In this document: positions 1-6,319 of the stretch, in pieces
Layout of the letters: the number at the start of each line of letters is the position of its first letter
How positions within the stretch are numbered: the first letter of the stretch is position 1
Source of the DNA: Lysobacterales bacterium
Lineage (GTDB): Bacteria > Pseudomonadota > Gammaproteobacteria > Xanthomonadales > S139-57
Direction of reading: 5' to 3'
Length of the DNA stretch: 19,980 bases
Assembly: GCA_026993285.1 (NCBI GenBank)
Contig: JALWTZ010000242.1
Coordinates: forward strand, 1-19,980
Program-made: the position numbers and the translations under genes
Notes under the pieces: model-generated
Databases searched by the model: none
What the model was told of the DNA's origin: nothing
What the model saw: only the letters and a program-made list of their open reading frames with translations

Positions 1-2
1 GG

Positions 3-770
3 CTCAACCTGGCCGAACCGGGTGCGGATCAGGGCGCAGGTACCCTGCTGGCCCTGCGCTTTGGTGACGAAACCATCCAGTGGATTGTCGGCAAACAGGC
101 CAAGGGGGGTGGCCGCATGATGCGCCTAGCCGGCGAAAACCAGGCCTGGCGTGTCAAACCGGCCATTCGCCCCATGGCTGACCCCATGCAGTGGGTGGAT
201 TCCACCGTGGTGAATCTCAAGCCTGAACTGTGGCAATCCATCCGGGTGGAACCGGCCGAAGGGCTGGGCTGGACACTGGCACGCGCCAAACCCGATGATC
301 ACAACTTCACTCTGGATCCCATGCCTGCCGGCAAGACCTTCAAGGGTGAAAATATCAGCCGTACACTGGCCACGGCCTTGCAAATGCTGCATTTCACCGA
401 TGTGCGCAAGGCAAAAAAAGACGCGGATGCCAGCAACAGCCTGTACTATCACGGCTGGTTTGGGGACCGCTTGAAAGTGGACATTTTCGACGCGGAAGAC
501 GGGGCCTGGTTTGCCTTCCATTTTGAAGCCGGCCCGGAACCTGACGGCAACACCCCAGCCGAAGAACAGGGGGCAGGAAAAGATACGGACCAGCCCACCC
601 CGAAAAACCATGACCTGAAAACCCTGGACATACAGGCCATGAATGAACGACTGGCCGGCTGGTGGTACAAACTGCCCGACTACAAGGCCAGCCAGCTCAA
701 CCGCAAGAAGGATGACCTGCTCAAGAACAAGGACGAGGAAAGCAAGGAAAAATCCAAGGAAGACGGGTGA
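3..770 (+). CDS. DUF4340 domain-containing protein, 3' portion (5' end outside window)
   Basis: The frame is open from the first bases of the window and ends at the TGA at 768-770, so only the C-terminal ~255 residues are present. The pattern of short beta-strand blocks (for example LLALRFGDETIQWIVG, then later RVEPAEGLGWTLAR and FTLDPMPAGKTF) fits the DUF4340 family. From family knowledge, these are often encoded beside GldG/GldF-like ABC-transporter genes and anchored in the inner membrane with a periplasmic domain; the anchor would lie upstream of the window and cannot be checked. The last ~25 residues are an unusual run of Lys, Asp and Glu, probably a disordered tail. An ATG at 117 is internal to the domain and is unlikely to be the true start. 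The biochemical role is unknown. Confidence 0.75.
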   Translation, partial: LNLAEPGADQGAGTLLALRFGDETIQWIVGKQAKGGGRMMRLAGENQAWRVKPAIRPMADPMQWVDSTVVNLKPELWQSIRVEPAEGLGWTLARAKPDDHNFTLDPMPAGKTFKGENISRTLATALQMLHFTDVRKAKKDADASNSLYYHGWFGDRLKVDIFDAEDGAWFAFHFEAGPEPDGNTPAEEQGAGKDTDQPTPKNHDLKTLDIQAMNERLAGWWYKLPDYKASQLNRKKDDLLKNKDEESKEKSKEDG

Positions 771-826
771 CAGCCTGACCGCCGGATCGGGAAGCGGGCC
801 AGGGACGGCCCACTGTCAACGCGTTC

Positions 827-865
827 TTGTAGCACCCCGTCACCACCTGTACACTATTCTGTACA
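827..865 (+). promoter_or_regulatory. yefM-yoeB promoter with paired TGTACA operator sites
   Basis: A sigma-70-like promoter can be read as TTGTAG (827-832), a 17-base spacer and TACACT (850-855). Two copies of the palindromic hexamer TGTACA lie at 848-853 and 860-865, 12 bases apart centre to centre, overlapping and following the -10 element. TGTACA is the established core recognised by YefM and the YefM-YoeB complex in the E. coli operator, so this is probably the autoregulatory site. The ribosome binding site AGGA (875-878) lies nine bases before the yefM ATG. Confidence 0.72.
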
Positions 866-887
866 GAACAATACAGGACAGTTCATC

Positions 888-1139
888 ATGAAAGCGCTCA
901 GTTACACAGCGGTCAGAAACACACTGGCCAAAACCATGGAAAAAGTCTGCGAGAACCACGAACCGGTTATCATCACAAGAAAAAGCAAAGGCGCCGTAGT
1001 CATGCTTTCTCTGGAAGATTATGAATCACTGGAAGAAACCAGCTACCTGCTGCGTAGCCCGGCCAACGCAAAGCGACTGCTGGAATCCATCAGTCAGCTC
1101 AATCAGGGTGCCGGCCTGGAAAAGGGATTGCCTGAGTGA
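888..1139 (+). CDS. yefM: Antitoxin YefM (Phd/YefM family)
   Basis: This 83-residue protein neutralises the YoeB ribonuclease toxin and, from knowledge of the family, represses its own operon through an N-terminal DNA-binding fold. It starts with MKALSYTAVRNTLAKTMEKV, carries the Phd/YefM core ending in VVMLSLEDYESLEETSYLL, and continues with RSPANAKRLLESI, a segment nearly identical in pattern to E. coli YefM. Its length equals that of the E. coli protein. The acidic/hydrophobic C-terminal part is where YefM binds the toxin. An AGGA ribosome binding site precedes the ATG. The gene overlaps yoeB by four bases, as expected for coupled translation of antitoxin before toxin. The paired TGTACA boxes upstream point to autoregulation. 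Confidence 0.95.
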   Translation: MKALSYTAVRNTLAKTMEKVCENHEPVIITRKSKGAVVMLSLEDYESLEETSYLLRSPANAKRLLESISQLNQGAGLEKGLPE

Positions 1140-1390
1140 AACTCATCTTCTCGGAACACGCCTGGGAGGACTACCTGTACTGGCAGAAAACCGATCCCAA
1201 AATTCTGAAGCGCATCAACCAACTGATCAAGGAAGCACAACGCTCTCCCCATGAAGGCATCGGAAAGCCGGAACCCCTTCGACATGCACTGGCCGGGTAC
1301 TGGTCCCGGCGCATCAATCATGAACACCGTTTTGTCTACAAAGCAGGTGATGATGCCCTGTTGATCGCTCAACTCAGATACCACTATTAG
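1136..1390 (+). CDS. yoeB: Toxin YoeB, ribosome-dependent mRNA endonuclease
   Basis: YoeB is an 84-residue RelE-superfamily toxin that cleaves mRNA in the ribosomal A site. The catalytic residues known from E. coli YoeB are present at the same numbers: Glu46 (GKPEPL), Arg65 (NHEHRFVY), and the C-terminal His83-Tyr84 (RYHY). The toxin therefore looks intact. The start codon is GTG at 1136-1138, overlapping the yefM TGA, with an AAGGGA ribosome binding site at 1123-1128. The gene ends four bases before the convergent end of orn, with no obvious terminator between them, so the two transcripts probably run into each other. The pair could stabilise this locus or act in stress response; its physiological role cannot be read from sequence. 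Confidence 0.95.
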   Translation: MKLIFSEHAWEDYLYWQKTDPKILKRINQLIKEAQRSPHEGIGKPEPLRHALAGYWSRRINHEHRFVYKAGDDALLIAQLRYHY

Positions 1391-1394
1391 AGAC

Positions 1395-1955
1395 CTACTC
1401 CAGCCCGGACAAGGCCCCCATGTACTGGCGGTAATAGCGCAACTCTTCGATGGATTCGCGGATGTCATCCAGCGCCAGGTGTGCAGCTTTCTTTTGAATG
1501 CCGTCCAGCAAGCGGGGGGACCAGAAACGGGCCAACTCCTTCAGGGTGCTCACATCCAGGTTGCGGTAGTGGAAAAACCGTTCCAGCCCGGGCATTTGCC
1601 GGTAGAGAAAACGGCGGTCCTGGCAGATGGTGTTGCCACACATGGGGGAACTGCCCTCGTCTACCCACTGGCGCAGAAAATTCAGGGTTTCCCACTCCGC
1701 ACCGGCGTGGTCGTACTGGCTGTCCAGTACGCGCTGCCACAATCCGCTTTTGCGATGGTGGGTCAGATTCCATTCATCCATTTCCAGCAGACGGGCTTCC
1801 GGTACATGAATGGCGATCACCGGCCCTTCCGCCAGAATGTTCAGTTCCCAGTCGGTGACAATGGTGGCCATTTCAATGATTTCGTCCTGATCCGGGTCCA
1901 GTCCGGTCATTTCCAGATCAATCCAGATCAGGCGCTGCTTGCGTTGTTCAGACAT
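1395..1955 (-). CDS. orn: Oligoribonuclease Orn
   Basis: Orn is the 3'-5' exoribonuclease that degrades diribonucleotides, including pGpG from cyclic-di-GMP breakdown. The 186-residue product has the DEDDh catalytic set: Asp13 and Glu15 in IWIDLEMTGLD, Asp113 in NTICQDRRFL, and His159 and Asp164 in HLALDDIRES. Length and C-terminus match the family (about 180 residues). The start at 1955 gives MSEQRKQRLIWIDLEMTG; the frame stays open to 2015, but the extra ~20 residues do not resemble Orn and would overlap the divergent gene. The neighbouring plus-strand gene starts 52 bases away, so the two probably share a short divergent promoter region. Proximity to rsgA is common in gammaproteobacteria. 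Confidence 0.97.
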   Translation of the reverse strand: MSEQRKQRLIWIDLEMTGLDPDQDEIIEMATIVTDWELNILAEGPVIAIHVPEARLLEMDEWNLTHHRKSGLWQRVLDSQYDHAGAEWETLNFLRQWVDEGSSPMCGNTICQDRRFLYRQMPGLERFFHYRNLDVSTLKELARFWSPRLLDGIQKKAAHLALDDIRESIEELRYYRQYMGALSGLE

Positions 1956-2007
1956 GCTCGGCTTCCATGAGATAGAATGCCTCGCATTATGCGTGATGGG
2001 AGCCCCG

Positions 2008-2703
2008 ATGCTCAATCTTTTCCTGGCTTCACTGGTATTGTGCCAATGGCTGTTGCTGGAATGGCTGGTCCGTCAGGGGCCACGCGTGGTTCGCCAGCAG
2101 GCACGCAAGCTGTATCGGCCCTGGCAGGCCCATAGCCTGTTTGCTGCCTGGGCACTCTGGTTTCACGGGCTGGCCCAGGTGGAACGCTTCTGGCTGCGCA
2201 CGCTTTGGCCAGAGGCCTGGATGGGGCTGGCCATTCTGGTCACACTCGGGCTGGTGAATCACAGCTTTGTGCGTATTGTATGCCGCTTGCTCAAGGTGCC
2301 AGGCCATGGCAGTCCAATGGCCTTTCTGGCCATCCTCTGGCTGGGTGGCTGGTTTGTGTGCTACGGGCTGGCCATCAACCCGACAGCCGGCCTGCTGGCA
2401 GTGGCGCTGCTGGCCGGAGGCTGGTGTAGCCGGGGCCAAATCCATGCCTTGCCGGCACAACTGGTCTTGTGGCTGACCGCTGCCTGGATCACCAGCCTCT
2501 TTCTGCAGCATCCGGAGGCCGCCATGCGCATCGCTGATACGCTGCCAGCCCATTACAACAGCCTGGCCGTGGCCGGGCTGGTACTGCCCTGGGTACTGTT
2601 GCCACTCTGGCTGGTATTGCCCTGGTTGAACCGGGGCCGACTCAAAGACCATACCCCGCCCCTGTATGCCTGTCAGGCCAGGATGGTTGCCAGCAATGAA
2701 TAA
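2008..2703 (+). CDS. Unidentified multi-pass inner-membrane protein between orn and rsgA
   Basis: I do not recognise this 231-residue protein. It is very rich in Leu, Trp and Ala and has about six or seven hydrophobic segments, roughly at residues 1-20, 44-60, 68-85, 103-120, 122-140, 150-168 and 186-207. Short basic loops such as RQQARKLYRPW separate some of them. The last ~20 residues are hydrophilic. The start at 2008 is preceded by GGGAG five bases upstream; an in-frame ATG at 1996 and another at 1939 lack such a site, and the latter lies inside orn. The stop codon overlaps the rsgA start by eight bases (ATGAATAA), suggesting translational coupling. No catalytic motif is visible. It could be a small transporter or a membrane assembly factor; I cannot choose. 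Confidence 0.72.
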   Translation: MLNLFLASLVLCQWLLLEWLVRQGPRVVRQQARKLYRPWQAHSLFAAWALWFHGLAQVERFWLRTLWPEAWMGLAILVTLGLVNHSFVRIVCRLLKVPGHGSPMAFLAILWLGGWFVCYGLAINPTAGLLAVALLAGGWCSRGQIHALPAQLVLWLTAAWITSLFLQHPEAAMRIADTLPAHYNSLAVAGLVLPWVLLPLWLVLPWLNRGRLKDHTPPLYACQARMVASNE

Positions 2704-3589
2704 AGCTTGCAGGGGTACCGTCAATGTCAATTTTGGCCGGCAGGCGCTGGTGGACTTGCCCGGGAAGCCGGATACCCCCTGCCTGATACGTGGCCGCTCG
2801 CTCAAGCCGGTCTGTGGTGACGAGGTGCTCGTGGAACCGGTGAGCGGTACACAGGATCATGTCATCGTCGAAATCCTGCCGGAGCGAAACCATTTCGTTC
2901 GGGTAGACAAGCGACGCGTGGCGCACAAGATGGCAGCAAACCTGGATCAGGTCTGGATCGTGGCTGCTGTCAACCCTTCACCTTCACGGGATTTGATCAA
3001 CAGCTATCTGGTGGCTGCCCACGCGCTCGACATCCAGCCAGCGATCATCATGAACAAGATGGACCTGGGGCCACCAGATGTGGAAGTGGTGGCCCAGTTG
3101 AATCGGCTGGAACAACTGGGTTATCCGGTTTTCCGGCTCAGCAGCAAAAGTGGCGAGGGCATGGACGCATGGCGTGCGGCCACCACGCAACAAACACAAA
3201 TTCTCGTGGGCCAGTCCGGAGTGGGGAAATCCAGCCTGATCCGTTATCTGTTGCCGGACAGACCCATAGAAACCGCCGCATTGGCCAAACTCACCGGCAA
3301 GGGCGCGCATACCACTACCCACACACGCCGCCATGCCTTGCCGGAGGGTGGCTGGCTGATTGATTCTCCGGGTGTCTGGGAGTTCGGTATCTGGAAAATG
3401 CCCGCTGAACAGATTGCCGAAGGGTTCGTGGAATTCCGTCCCTGGCTCGGTCTGTGCCGCTTCAACAATTGCAGCCACATTCACGAACCCGGCTGCGCCA
3501 TACAGGCCGCCGTGAAAAGTGGGGAAATTGCCAGGGCGCGCTGGGAATCCTACGCCCGCATTCTCAAGACTTCTTCACGCGCGGACTGA
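2696..3589 (+). CDS. rsgA: Ribosome small subunit-dependent GTPase RsgA
   Basis: RsgA (YjeQ) is the circularly permuted GTPase that checks late maturation of the 30S subunit. With the ATG at 2696 the product is 297 residues. An N-terminal OB-fold (about 1-70) precedes GTPase motifs in the permuted order G4-G1-G2-G3: NKMD (120-123), GQSGVGKSS (172-180), GKGAHTTTHT (201-210, with the G2 Thr) and DSPG (223-226). The C-terminal zinc site is complete: Cys254, Cys259, His261 and Cys267 in CRFNNCSHIHEPGC. An in-frame ATG at 2666 would add ten residues; 2696 is preferred because it overlaps the previous gene's stop. The 3' end overlaps the convergent fliT-like gene by 40 bases. Confidence 0.95.
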   Translation: MNKACRGTVNVNFGRQALVDLPGKPDTPCLIRGRSLKPVCGDEVLVEPVSGTQDHVIVEILPERNHFVRVDKRRVAHKMAANLDQVWIVAAVNPSPSRDLINSYLVAAHALDIQPAIIMNKMDLGPPDVEVVAQLNRLEQLGYPVFRLSSKSGEGMDAWRAATTQQTQILVGQSGVGKSSLIRYLLPDRPIETAALAKLTGKGAHTTTHTRRHALPEGGWLIDSPGVWEFGIWKMPAEQIAEGFVEFRPWLGLCRFNNCSHIHEPGCAIQAAVKSGEIARARWESYARILKTSSRAD

Positions 3590-3810
3590 TCCACGACCGG
3601 GCGCTGGCTGTACATCCACTGATTGAACCAGTACATGCGCAGCAACAGATGCTGCCAGTCCCGATCCAGCAATTCCACATCTCCCAGGCTGGCCAGAAGG
3701 TCATGGCGGTCGGCCTCGTGCAGGCGAAGGGTATTCCAGTCCCCCATGCGGGCGGCCGCTTCCACCCGTGCCTGCGCACATTTCAGGGCCTGATACAGCC
3801 TGCCAGCCAT
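3550..3810 (-). CDS. Small protein after fliS, FliT-like flagellar chaperone candidate
   Basis: This 86-residue protein begins three bases after the fliS stop, with an AGGG ribosome binding site seven bases before its ATG, so it is almost certainly co-translated with fliS. Most of it looks helical (MAGRLYQALKCAQARVEAAA; LLASLGDVELLDRDWQHLL). By position and size it matches the small FliT/FleP-type export chaperones found after fliS in gammaproteobacterial flagellar operons, which hold the cap protein FliD before export. Sequence similarity is too weak for me to confirm the family, so the assignment is mainly by context. Its last 40 bases lie antisense to the end of rsgA, leaving no intergenic terminator between the converging genes. 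Confidence 0.62.
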   Translation of the reverse strand: MAGRLYQALKCAQARVEAAARMGDWNTLRLHEADRHDLLASLGDVELLDRDWQHLLLRMYWFNQWMYSQRPVVDQSAREEVLRMRA

Positions 3811-3813
3811 GGC

Positions 3814-4245
3814 TCAACCCTGCACATGAACCGTCTGGGCCGCTGGTTCGGTGGACTGGCTGTCGGCACGCATGACCATGGGAATGGCATCCCATGCCAA
3901 ACGAATTTCATTGAGCAGGGAAATGACCTCTTCAAAGGCCTCGGGGCGGTTGCCGCGGTTGCCATCTACCAGGCGCTGCTTCATGTACGCATAGAGTTCA
4001 TCCAGATTACGGGCAATCTCGCCCTGTTCCATATCCAGACTGGCAGAAAGCCCATCGAGTATGGCCAGGGCCTTCTGCACCATCTCCACCTTGCGTTCCA
4101 CATGGCCCACTTCCATGGCTTCGCGAGCCCAGACAATGCGTTGTACACAGCCTTCCAGCAACAACTGAATCAGACGGTGCGGAGAAGCCTCTTCCAGTTG
4201 ACCTTGCAATTGCGTGTGCTGATAGGCATTCAATTGTGCATTCAT
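3814..4245 (-). CDS. fliS: Flagellar export chaperone FliS
   Basis: FliS binds the C-terminal disordered region of flagellin and keeps it unpolymerised until export. The 143-residue product starts MNAQLNAYQHTQLQGQLEEA and has the family's SPHRLIQLLLEGC segment, followed by helices of the four-helix bundle (RKVEMVQKALAILDGLSASL; EIARNLDELYAYMKQRLVDG). The segment near 110-125 (EEVISLLNEIRLAWDAI) fits the final conserved helix. The start at 4245 is chosen because GGAG lies nine bases upstream and the N-terminus then matches FliS; in-frame ATGs at 4260 and 4269 are alternatives. A sigma-28-like promoter lies 46 bases upstream. The fliT-like gene follows directly. No fliD precedes it, which is unusual. 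Confidence 0.92.
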   Translation of the reverse strand: MNAQLNAYQHTQLQGQLEEASPHRLIQLLLEGCVQRIVWAREAMEVGHVERKVEMVQKALAILDGLSASLDMEQGEIARNLDELYAYMKQRLVDGNRGNRPEAFEEVISLLNEIRLAWDAIPMVMRADSQSTEPAAQTVHVQG

Positions 4246-4290
4246 GAGGCGCTTCTCCATCCGGTTCATTGGCTGATATCTATGCTTTCT

Positions 4291-4317
4291 GTATCGGACG
4301 GTGAAGGCAGAACTTGA
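4291..4317 (-). promoter_or_regulatory. Sigma-28 (FliA)-like promoter of fliS
   Basis: Read on the minus strand: TCAAGTTC, eleven bases, TCCGATAC. Against the enterobacterial FliA consensus TAAAGTTT-N11-GCCGATAA this matches 6 of 8 and 6 of 8 positions with exactly the expected spacing. It sits 46 bases before the chosen fliS start. This would allow fliS and the fliT-like gene to be transcribed independently of flaG. The second position of the -35 (A to C) departs from a well-conserved base, so it is probably weaker than the flaG promoter. Confidence 0.55.
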
Positions 4318-4377
4318 GCGGGAATTGCAGCGTTTTGATCCATGCTGCAAAAAGAGGTTAACAGGCAGCACAATGCG

Positions 4378-4411
4378 CTGTTTCCGGCAGGCATGCCCTG
4401 CCGGCAGACAG
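4378..4411 (-). other. Strong stem-loop in the flaG-fliS intergenic region
   Basis: An 8-bp perfect stem (CCGGCAGG at 4384-4391 with CCTGCCGG at 4397-4404, loop of five bases) is extended by CTGT/ACAG (4378-4381 with 4408-4411) across a small internal loop. It starts 12 bases after the flaG stop codon. No U-tract follows on either strand, so it is not a classical intrinsic terminator. It could reduce read-through, protect the flaG mRNA 3' end or be a processing site. The rest of the 177-base gap holds a perfect palindrome GCTGTACAGC (4412-4421) and the fliS promoter. Confidence 0.5.
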
Positions 4412-4422
4412 GCTGTACAGCA

Positions 4423-4842
4423 TCAAGCGTAGGCGGAAAGGCCGATACTGCTCAGGGCCTTTTCCGGGTCTGTATCCAGTTGTTCCTTGAGAAAACGCGC
4501 CACCTGGAGGACTTCTTCCGCGGGAATCTGCCGTACCACTTCGTCGGAATTGCGATCCACCACATTGATGATGGTTTTGCCCACTTCACGGTCTACCTGA
4601 AAACGCAGGCTACGGCGACGGATCTGCTCGTTCTGATTCAGATTGCGGGCAAACTGCTCCATGGTGCCCTGGTCTGGCGTGTCCTGTGCCTCGGCGGAAG
4701 GGGTGGCTGCCTGAACCGGGTTGGCGGACTGCTGGCCAGGTACCGTGGTACCCAGGGTTTCTGCAACCTGTTGGCCACTGGCCACCGGGGCTTGTTGCTG
4801 CTGGCTCAACTGTGAACCCACGCTGGCGATGATGTCACTCAT
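4423..4842 (-). CDS. flaG: Flagellar protein FlaG
   Basis: FlaG is a small cytoplasmic protein of polar-flagellum bacteria, implicated in filament length, whose biochemical role is unsettled. The 139-residue product has a low-complexity Gln/Ala/Pro-rich N-terminal half (about 1-65) and the conserved FlaG domain in the C-terminal half: RRRSLRFQVDREVGKTIINV, then VDRNSDEVVRQIPAEEVLQV. The second motif is the family signature. The start at 4842 has GAGG eight bases upstream. A perfect sigma-28 promoter lies about 40 bases before the ATG, so expression should be in the last flagellar class, together with flagellin. Neither flagellin nor fliD is in the window. Confidence 0.92.
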   Translation of the reverse strand: MSDIIASVGSQLSQQQQAPVASGQQVAETLGTTVPGQQSANPVQAATPSAEAQDTPDQGTMEQFARNLNQNEQIRRRSLRFQVDREVGKTIINVVDRNSDEVVRQIPAEEVLQVARFLKEQLDTDPEKALSSIGLSAYA

Positions 4843-4883
4843 GACGCTTACCTCAATCGACTGGCTACTATGCCTCAGTCACG

Positions 4884-4910
4884 TTATCGGCAGGTATGCG
4901 CAAAACTTTA
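4884..4910 (-). promoter_or_regulatory. Consensus sigma-28 (FliA) promoter of flaG
   Basis: On the minus strand the sequence reads TAAAGTTT (4910-4903), eleven bases, GCCGATAA (4891-4884): identical at all 16 positions to the FliA consensus TAAAGTTT-N11-GCCGATAA. A run of seven A residues (minus strand, 4920-4914) lies just upstream of the -35 and could act as an UP-like element. Transcription should start near 4877, giving a leader of about 35 bases with a GAGG ribosome binding site. Confidence 0.93.
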
Positions 4911-4974
4911 GCATTTTTTTCAATGGCGGCAAGCTTTTTCCGCACGGCTATCTTTTTATCGGATAATCAACAGG

Positions 4975-5700
4975 TTATTCAGGTTCGTGAATCCGAAGCC
5001 TGCTGAGGTACTCTGTTTTTTTCTCCCGGTGAAAAATTTGTACCGGCAAGTCCGACTGGAATGGCTCGAGCCAGAACCAGGTTTCCCGCCTGGGATTGTC
5101 GTCCACGCGGCGATAGGCCCGCGCATTGGTGAAGGTGTCCGGCGGCAAGTGGGGAGGCTTCCCGGATTCAAAGGCCCAGTCACGCTGATGATGGCGGTCC
5201 TGCACCCGGTAATGCAATGTTCTTCCGGCACGGAGATCCGATGCCAGCAGTAATTGAATGCCCAGACGATCCACGAGCCCGTCCACCACGGGCATGTCCA
5301 CGGCCTTTCCCTTGTGCGTGCCTGTCACCCGTCCCTGTTTCCAGTCATAGATCAGATGGGTTTTCTGCTTGCGGAACAGCACCTTGCGCTGATAAAGACT
5401 TTCCAGTGGCTGGTAGCCCCGTGGGCCACAGCGAAAGCGTACCCATTCGCGGACTTCCGCCCCCAGCAGGCTCACCACGCCACGATTGGCCCGGGTGACG
5501 GAATCCAGCAGCCAGTCATTCCCTTGCCGCTTCAGGGTCAGACGCACTTCACCCACTGGCTTGTCATTACGATAAAGCACATAGGCCTGTTCAAAGTCCT
5601 GCAGCGGTTCCGGGCAGGGCACCGCCCCGGCCGGCCAGGCTACCCACAGGAGTAACAGTCTAACCAGCCAGTGCAAGGGGTTGTTCAAGCCGTTCTCCAT
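4975..5700 (-). CDS. DUF3108 periplasmic protein, third gene after purM-purN
   Basis: This 241-residue product begins with a Sec signal peptide: basic/polar MENGLNNPLHWLVR, hydrophobic LLLLWVAWPAG, and a likely cleavage after AGA, leaving VPCPEPLQDFEQAY. The mature part has the DUF3108 arrangement of beta-strands: YVLYRNDKPVGEVRLTLKR, then REWVRFRCGPRGYQPLESLY, a central GLVDRLGIQLLLASDLRAG and a C-terminal TWFWLEPFQSDLPVQIFH. The function of DUF3108 is unknown; purN followed by a DUF3108 gene is a recurrent order in gammaproteobacteria. The ATG at 5700 overlaps purN by 41 bases. A TTG at 5688 with GGAG six bases upstream may be the true start and would shorten the protein by four residues. 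No clear terminator follows. Confidence 0.85.
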   Translation of the reverse strand: MENGLNNPLHWLVRLLLLWVAWPAGAVPCPEPLQDFEQAYVLYRNDKPVGEVRLTLKRQGNDWLLDSVTRANRGVVSLLGAEVREWVRFRCGPRGYQPLESLYQRKVLFRKQKTHLIYDWKQGRVTGTHKGKAVDMPVVDGLVDRLGIQLLLASDLRAGRTLHYRVQDRHHQRDWAFESGKPPHLPPDTFTNARAYRRVDDNPRRETWFWLEPFQSDLPVQIFHREKKTEYLSRLRIHEPE

Positions 5701-6319
5701 TCAGAAATATCCGGTCACCCCGGCATTGGATTTCACCCCGAGCCATCCGTTCCACCACTTGCAGCAACATTTGATGTTCCAGCGGCAGAATACGAGCAGC
5801 CAGGCTATCGGCATTTTCACCCGGTTGAATGGTAACCCGCGCCTGCATGATGACTGGACCGCCATCCAGCTCTTCAGTTACCAGATGGATGCTGGCACCA
5901 GCTTCCTCGTCCCCGGCGTCCAGGGCTCGCTGGTGGGTGTGCAAGCCGGGATATTTGGGCAACAGGCTGGGATGAAGATTGATCATGCGGCCCTGAAACC
6001 GGCGTACAAAGGCCGGAGTGAGGATGCGCATGAACCCTGCCAGAACGATCAGGTCCGGTTGCAGGCGTTCCAGATGGTCACCCAGCGCCTGATCAAAGGC
6101 TTCACGGCTCGGGTAGCCGGTATGATCGAGCACGGTTGCCGGTACACCGGCCTGCTCCGCGCGTTGCAGCGCCTGTGCTCCGGGCCGGTTGCTGATCACT
6201 TCCAGCAAATCGATGGGCAGGCGGTCCCGGGCATCCAGCAAGGCCTGCAGATTGCTGCCCCTGCCGGAAACCAGCACAACCACACGCAGGGGGGCACCGG
6301 GTTCAGTCGAATTGGACAC
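5660..6319 (-). CDS. purN: Phosphoribosylglycinamide formyltransferase PurN
   Basis: PurN transfers a formyl group from 10-formyl-tetrahydrofolate to GAR, the third step of de novo purine synthesis. With the GTG start at 6319 the protein has 219 residues, against 212 in E. coli. Visible motifs are the phosphate-binding GRGSN (19-23), the catalytic Asn114 and His116 in MINLHPSLLPKYPG, and Asp152 in ELDGGP; these correspond to E. coli Asn106, His108 and Asp144 with a constant offset of eight. The GTG is preceded by AGGAG six bases upstream; the frame stays open further but runs into purM. It overlaps the purM stop by 17 bases and the DUF3108 gene by 41. Confidence 0.96.
   Translation of the reverse strand: MSNSTEPGAPLRVVVLVSGRGSNLQALLDARDRLPIDLLEVISNRPGAQALQRAEQAGVPATVLDHTGYPSREAFDQALGDHLERLQPDLIVLAGFMRILTPAFVRRFQGRMINLHPSLLPKYPGLHTHQRALDAGDEEAGASIHLVTEELDGGPVIMQARVTIQPGENADSLAARILPLEHQMLLQVVERMARGEIQCRGDRIFLNGERLEQPLALAG

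Noticed and set aside
796..811. GGGCC-N6-GGCCC inverted repeat after the DUF4340 gene as a terminator
   Set aside because: The stem is only five base pairs and no T-run follows; too weak to call.
1983..1993. CGCATTATGCG palindrome in the orn divergent region as an operator
   Set aside because: Eleven bases of near-symmetry is easily chance and no promoter with convincing -35 and -10 elements could be placed around it.
3454..4317. Plus-strand open frame of about 290 codons covering the fliS and fliT-like genes
   Set aside because: Gln/His/Leu-rich complement of the minus-strand genes, also overlapping rsgA; fliS is clearly the real gene.
4911..4974. Terminator for the DUF3108 gene
   Set aside because: No stem-loop followed by a T-run on the minus strand; the A-rich stretch there is on the wrong strand and instead lies upstream of the flaG promoter.
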